Below, piece by piece: positions 5,119 through 7,260 of a stretch of DNA of 7,260 bases. Origin of the DNA: Thermoplasmata archaeon (lineage in GTDB: Archaea; Thermoplasmatota; Thermoplasmata; Thermoplasmatales; Thermoplasmataceae). The notes under the pieces were generated by a model. It was not told the DNA's origin. It was given only the letters and a program-made list of their open reading frames with translations, and did no database searches. How positions within the stretch are numbered: the first letter of the stretch is position 1; every line of letters begins with the position of its first letter. The stretch spans positions 1-7,260 of the forward strand of contig JAKAYH010000110.1 of assembly GCA_021826835.1 (NCBI GenBank), read 5' to 3'. The translations under genes and the position numbers were made by a program.

Positions 5119-5379
5119 ATGGCGCAAACAGACGTACCAAAGGAGGCTAAAAAGATACTTAAAATAGGTCTATTTAGCATAGTTGCCTTGGCAGCACTAG
5201 TGACTCCGGGAATGAAATTCTGGATTCGTGTTCTAATGATATTAAGCGCTAGCTGGATATTTTTGAACATTACATTTTTTCTCGGTCGAATAAAATCTGG
5301 GAATAAAATTTTGAATTTTAAGGAACTTTCCAATTTGGTGGAAAAGGACTCTATTCGGCAAAAGGATTATATTGATTAG
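5119..5379 (+). CDS. Small two-helix membrane protein of unknown function
   Basis: The 86-residue protein is not recognised. It has a short charged N-terminus with several lysines (MAQTDVPKEAKKILK), a first hydrophobic helix at about 15-29, a Pro-Gly turn at 30-31, a second helix at 34-56 containing Trp35 and Trp46, and a charged 30-residue tail (about 57-86) with mixed Lys, Glu and Asp. The basic N-terminus and the charged tail predict that both ends lie in the cytosol. Its reality is supported by a consensus box A, a good Shine-Dalgarno sequence and the compact fit before pyruvate kinase, whose start is 47 bases beyond its stop. Its stop codon lies inside a hairpin. It might be co-transcribed with pyruvate kinase, but no functional link can be read from the sequence. 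Confidence 0.7.
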   Translation: MAQTDVPKEAKKILKIGLFSIVALAALVTPGMKFWIRVLMILSASWIFLNITFFLGRIKSGNKILNFKELSNLVEKDSIRQKDYID

Positions 5380-5403
5380 GTGAAATGCACCTAATTGTTT
5401 TTA
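5375..5403 (+). terminator. Hairpin plus T-run between the small membrane gene and pyruvate kinase
   Basis: ATTAGGTG (5375-5382) and CACCTAAT (5388-5395) form a perfect 8-base stem with an AAATG loop, followed by TGTTTTTA. This looks like an intrinsic terminator or attenuator. It overlaps the TAG stop codon (5377-5379) of the upstream gene and ends about 30 bases before the pyruvate kinase start. The same T-rich run lies about 26 bases before the pyruvate kinase ATG and might act as a poor box A, in which case the inverted repeat would be an operator. The structure is certain on paper; its role is inferred. Confidence 0.5.
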
Positions 5404-5426
5404 GGCTTAGTGCTCTTTAGATAAGT

Positions 5427-7103
5427 ATGTCACTGACTAAAATTATAGCTACATATGGGCCGTCCATTGAAACTTATACAACTCTAAAAGCTCTTGCCTT
5501 ATCTGGAATGAACTGCATTAGGATCAATACAGCACATGCATCTCAGGAGAGTCTTGAGAAAATTGTTTCTATGCGAAATTCTATAGAATCTGAAACGGGT
5601 AAAATAGTCTCAATAATGGTAGATTTAAAAGGTGAAGAGCTTAGAATTCTCACAAAAAATGGAGATATTGCAATCATAAATGGCAAAGAGTACCAAATAT
5701 CTGATAAAACATTTCGATCATGGGATATAGCCATAAATCTTGAGAAGTCCATTGAAGTCATAAGACCGGGTGATCTTCTTGTTGCAATGGACGGCAGGAT
5801 AAAACTTGAGGTAAACGAAGTTAAGGATGGAGTTCTAACGACGGTGGCACTAACTTCCGGCACACTGAAAAACATGGGAAGGTTGAATATTCCTGGAAGA
5901 TATGTCCCGTTGGCATCTGTTACGGAAAAGGATAAAGAATTTCTTGAACTTGCCATAAAAAATCAAATTGAATTTTGCGCCATGTCTTTTGTACAATCAG
6001 CCAGGCAAATAAATGATCTTCATGATATAATAATGGAAATGAAAGGAAATATGAAGATCATTGCAAAAATAGAAACAAAGCGTGCTCTTGACAACATCAA
6101 AGAAATAGTTGCAGTATCCGATTTAATCATGGTTGCAAGGGGGGATCTGGGAGTAGAAGTCCCTCTTAGTGAGGTAAGTATGGCACAGAAGGAAATTATT
6201 ATGGCAGCCCACAAAAATGGGGTCCCAACAATTGTGGCCACACAGATTCTCGAATCAATGGTAAGCTCTGAATCCCCAACCAGGGCAGAAGTTTCTGACA
6301 TAACAAATGCAATCCTCGATAATGCCGATGCACTTATGCTATCCGAAGAAACTGCTGTTGGAAAGTTCCCTAACCAGGCAGTGCAAACTCTTTCAACTAT
6401 TGCTGAATATGTGGAAAAGAAAGTAATTCATTTCCCCGGGCCGGATGAATACTTTGGAAATCGAGTTACGTTTTCCATATCAAGGGCAACCAGGGTCATA
6501 TCTGACGAAGTATCATCAGATGCAATAATTGTTATTACAAGAACAGGAAACACTGCAAGGATGGTTTCTGCCGTGAGACCTTCAATGAAGATAGTAGCAG
6601 CTGTCCCTCACCGCTTGATAGCAGGCTTCACGACATTACTGAGGGGAGTTATTCCGGTAATCATAGATTCACAACCACCTGAAAATATAACTATTCAGAA
6701 GATCATAGAGCAGATAAGGCAGAGTGGAATTATTAGCACAGGAAACAGGATCGTCGTTACCTCTGGGATTCCAGAAATGATATTTGGAGGAACAACAGAA
6801 GTAAAGGTTATGACGGTTGGTGACGTAGTTGGAAGAGGCTTTGGTTCTGGTGTAAACTTAAAGGGTAAATTAACCATAGCTCCCGATTATTCTGGAGACA
6901 TAATTTTAATAAAAGACATGATAGATTTTAGTAGATTGGCTGGAAAGAAAGGCATCATCACGGAAAGTCAGCTTAAGAGAGAGGAATTGGATAAACTTAA
7001 GGCATTAAATATAACCACCCTCAGTGGTACAGTTCTCTTCAGGAAGCTTGGAAATGACAATATAATCTCGGTGGACATAGAAACAGGGGTTATATATTCA
7101 TGA
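5427..7103 (+). CDS. pyk: Pyruvate kinase with degenerate C-terminal mobile (phosphohistidine-like) domain
   Basis: The 558-residue enzyme catalyses phosphoenolpyruvate + ADP to pyruvate + ATP, the last step of glycolysis, in the cytosol. The A-domain barrel starts TKIIATYGPS (4-13) and RINTAH (32-37); a B domain is inserted at roughly 73-157; IIAKIET (211-217) holds catalytic Lys214 and metal ligand Glu216; ARGDLGVEVP (237-246) holds metal ligand Asp240; ATQILESM (271-278) and SPTRAEVSDITNAILDNADALMLSEETA (283-310, key residues Thr285, Arg286, Glu308) complete the active site. The C domain runs to about 465. Most pyruvate kinases end there at 460-480 residues; this one adds about 90 residues ending IISVDIETGVIYS, resembling the PEP-utilising mobile domain fused to Bacillus-type enzymes but lacking its TSHA histidine motif. 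The usual serine of the RxNxS motif is Ala36 and DTKGPEIR is DLKGEELR. No Shine-Dalgarno and no clear box A precede the ATG. Confidence 0.95.
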   Translation: MSLTKIIATYGPSIETYTTLKALALSGMNCIRINTAHASQESLEKIVSMRNSIESETGKIVSIMVDLKGEELRILTKNGDIAIINGKEYQISDKTFRSWDIAINLEKSIEVIRPGDLLVAMDGRIKLEVNEVKDGVLTTVALTSGTLKNMGRLNIPGRYVPLASVTEKDKEFLELAIKNQIEFCAMSFVQSARQINDLHDIIMEMKGNMKIIAKIETKRALDNIKEIVAVSDLIMVARGDLGVEVPLSEVSMAQKEIIMAAHKNGVPTIVATQILESMVSSESPTRAEVSDITNAILDNADALMLSEETAVGKFPNQAVQTLSTIAEYVEKKVIHFPGPDEYFGNRVTFSISRATRVISDEVSSDAIIVITRTGNTARMVSAVRPSMKIVAAVPHRLIAGFTTLLRGVIPVIIDSQPPENITIQKIIEQIRQSGIISTGNRIVVTSGIPEMIFGGTTEVKVMTVGDVVGRGFGSGVNLKGKLTIAPDYSGDIILIKDMIDFSRLAGKKGIITESQLKREELDKLKALNITTLSGTVLFRKLGNDNIISVDIETGVIYS

Positions 7104-7110
7104 TATAGTG

Positions 7111-7116
7111 TTTTTT
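7111..7116 (+). terminator. T-run terminator after pyruvate kinase
   Basis: A run of six T starts eight bases after the pyruvate kinase stop codon, with a second run of five at 7134-7138. Archaeal RNA polymerase stops at such runs without needing a hairpin. The position between two convergent genes fits. Confidence 0.4.
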
Positions 7117-7130
7117 GCTCTAATGCATAT

Positions 7131-7260
7131 TTATTTTTGATTTGTTGGAGTGCAGGGTTCAAATCTAATTCCAAATGGTGTTTTATATTTAGTAAAGTTA
7201 ACGCTAAAGGCCTGGGAAAGGATATTTTCATCTACTATTTCTCTTGGATTTCCCCATATC
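7131..7260 (-). CDS. ABC-transporter ATP-binding protein, FepC/BtuD-like (C-terminal fragment)
   Basis: The minus strand is open from the window edge to a TAA at 7133-7131 and encodes 42 residues containing WGNPREIVDENILSQAFSV. This matches the region after the H-loop in ATPases of iron-siderophore, heme and cobalamin importers, typically (A/Y)xGxPxEVLTxENLxxVYGV. The remaining 20 or so residues end FEPCTPTNQK. The Walker and signature motifs lie outside the window, so the assignment rests on this tail only. The gene converges on pyruvate kinase with 27 bases between the stop codons. A longer minus-strand frame through the same bases in another phase is not the coding one. Confidence 0.6.
   Translation of the reverse strand, partial: IWGNPREIVDENILSQAFSVNFTKYKTPFGIRFEPCTPTNQK

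Noticed and set aside
5543..5956. Minus-strand open frame of 137 codons opposite pyruvate kinase
   Set aside because: It lies fully within well-conserved pyruvate kinase sequence, has low-complexity Ser/Phe-rich composition and no start signals.
6968..7231. Minus-strand 87-codon frame across the end of pyruvate kinase
   Set aside because: It runs over conserved pyruvate kinase sequence, and in the non-overlapping part a different minus-strand phase encodes the ABC ATPase tail.

Overview
The window looks like chromosomal DNA of an archaeon, most likely an acidophilic Thermoplasmatales-type euryarchaeon (Ferroplasma, Acidiplasma or a relative). This is inferred from the AT-rich composition, from TATA-like box A elements centred about 24-28 bases before several start codons (leaderless-style promoters), from Shine-Dalgarno sequences that appear only where a short leader is likely, and from the gene types. 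No rRNA, tRNA, CRISPR array, transposase or integrase is visible. The genus is a guess.

Layout. Bases 1-150 hold the first 50 codons, on the minus strand, of an FMN-dependent alpha-hydroxy-acid oxidase or dehydrogenase resembling lactate 2-monooxygenase. A 222-base spacer with two clean DNA palindromes follows. A HAD-superfamily phosphatase lies at 373-1008 (minus). It diverges from a CoA-disulfide-reductase-like flavoprotein at 1113-2420 (plus). Two ion-transport genes follow on the plus strand, each with its own promoter: a two-helix K+ channel with an RCK domain of the MthK type (2546-3574) and a CPA2-family cation/H+ antiporter (3670-4842). After a 276-base spacer come a small two-helix membrane protein (5119-5379) and an enlarged pyruvate kinase (5427-7103), separated by 47 bases that contain a strong hairpin. 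The right edge holds the last 42 codons, on the minus strand, of an ABC-transporter ATPase converging on pyruvate kinase.

How the genes may work together. Channel and antiporter both move monovalent cations; acidophiles need K+ flux to hold an inside-positive membrane potential against a steep pH gradient. The antiporter has no C-terminal RCK domain of its own, whereas the channel gene has one preceded by an apparent internal ribosome binding site, so a soluble RCK protein may also be made, as known for MthK. The flavoprotein upstream would keep the CoA thiol pool reduced. A thiol-redox link to ion flux, by analogy with the glutathione-gated Kef systems of bacteria, is speculation. Pyruvate kinase is the central-metabolism gene of the window. 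It carries unusual residues at the K+ site and a C-terminal domain that resembles the mobile phosphohistidine domain of PEP-utilising enzymes but has lost the histidine motif.
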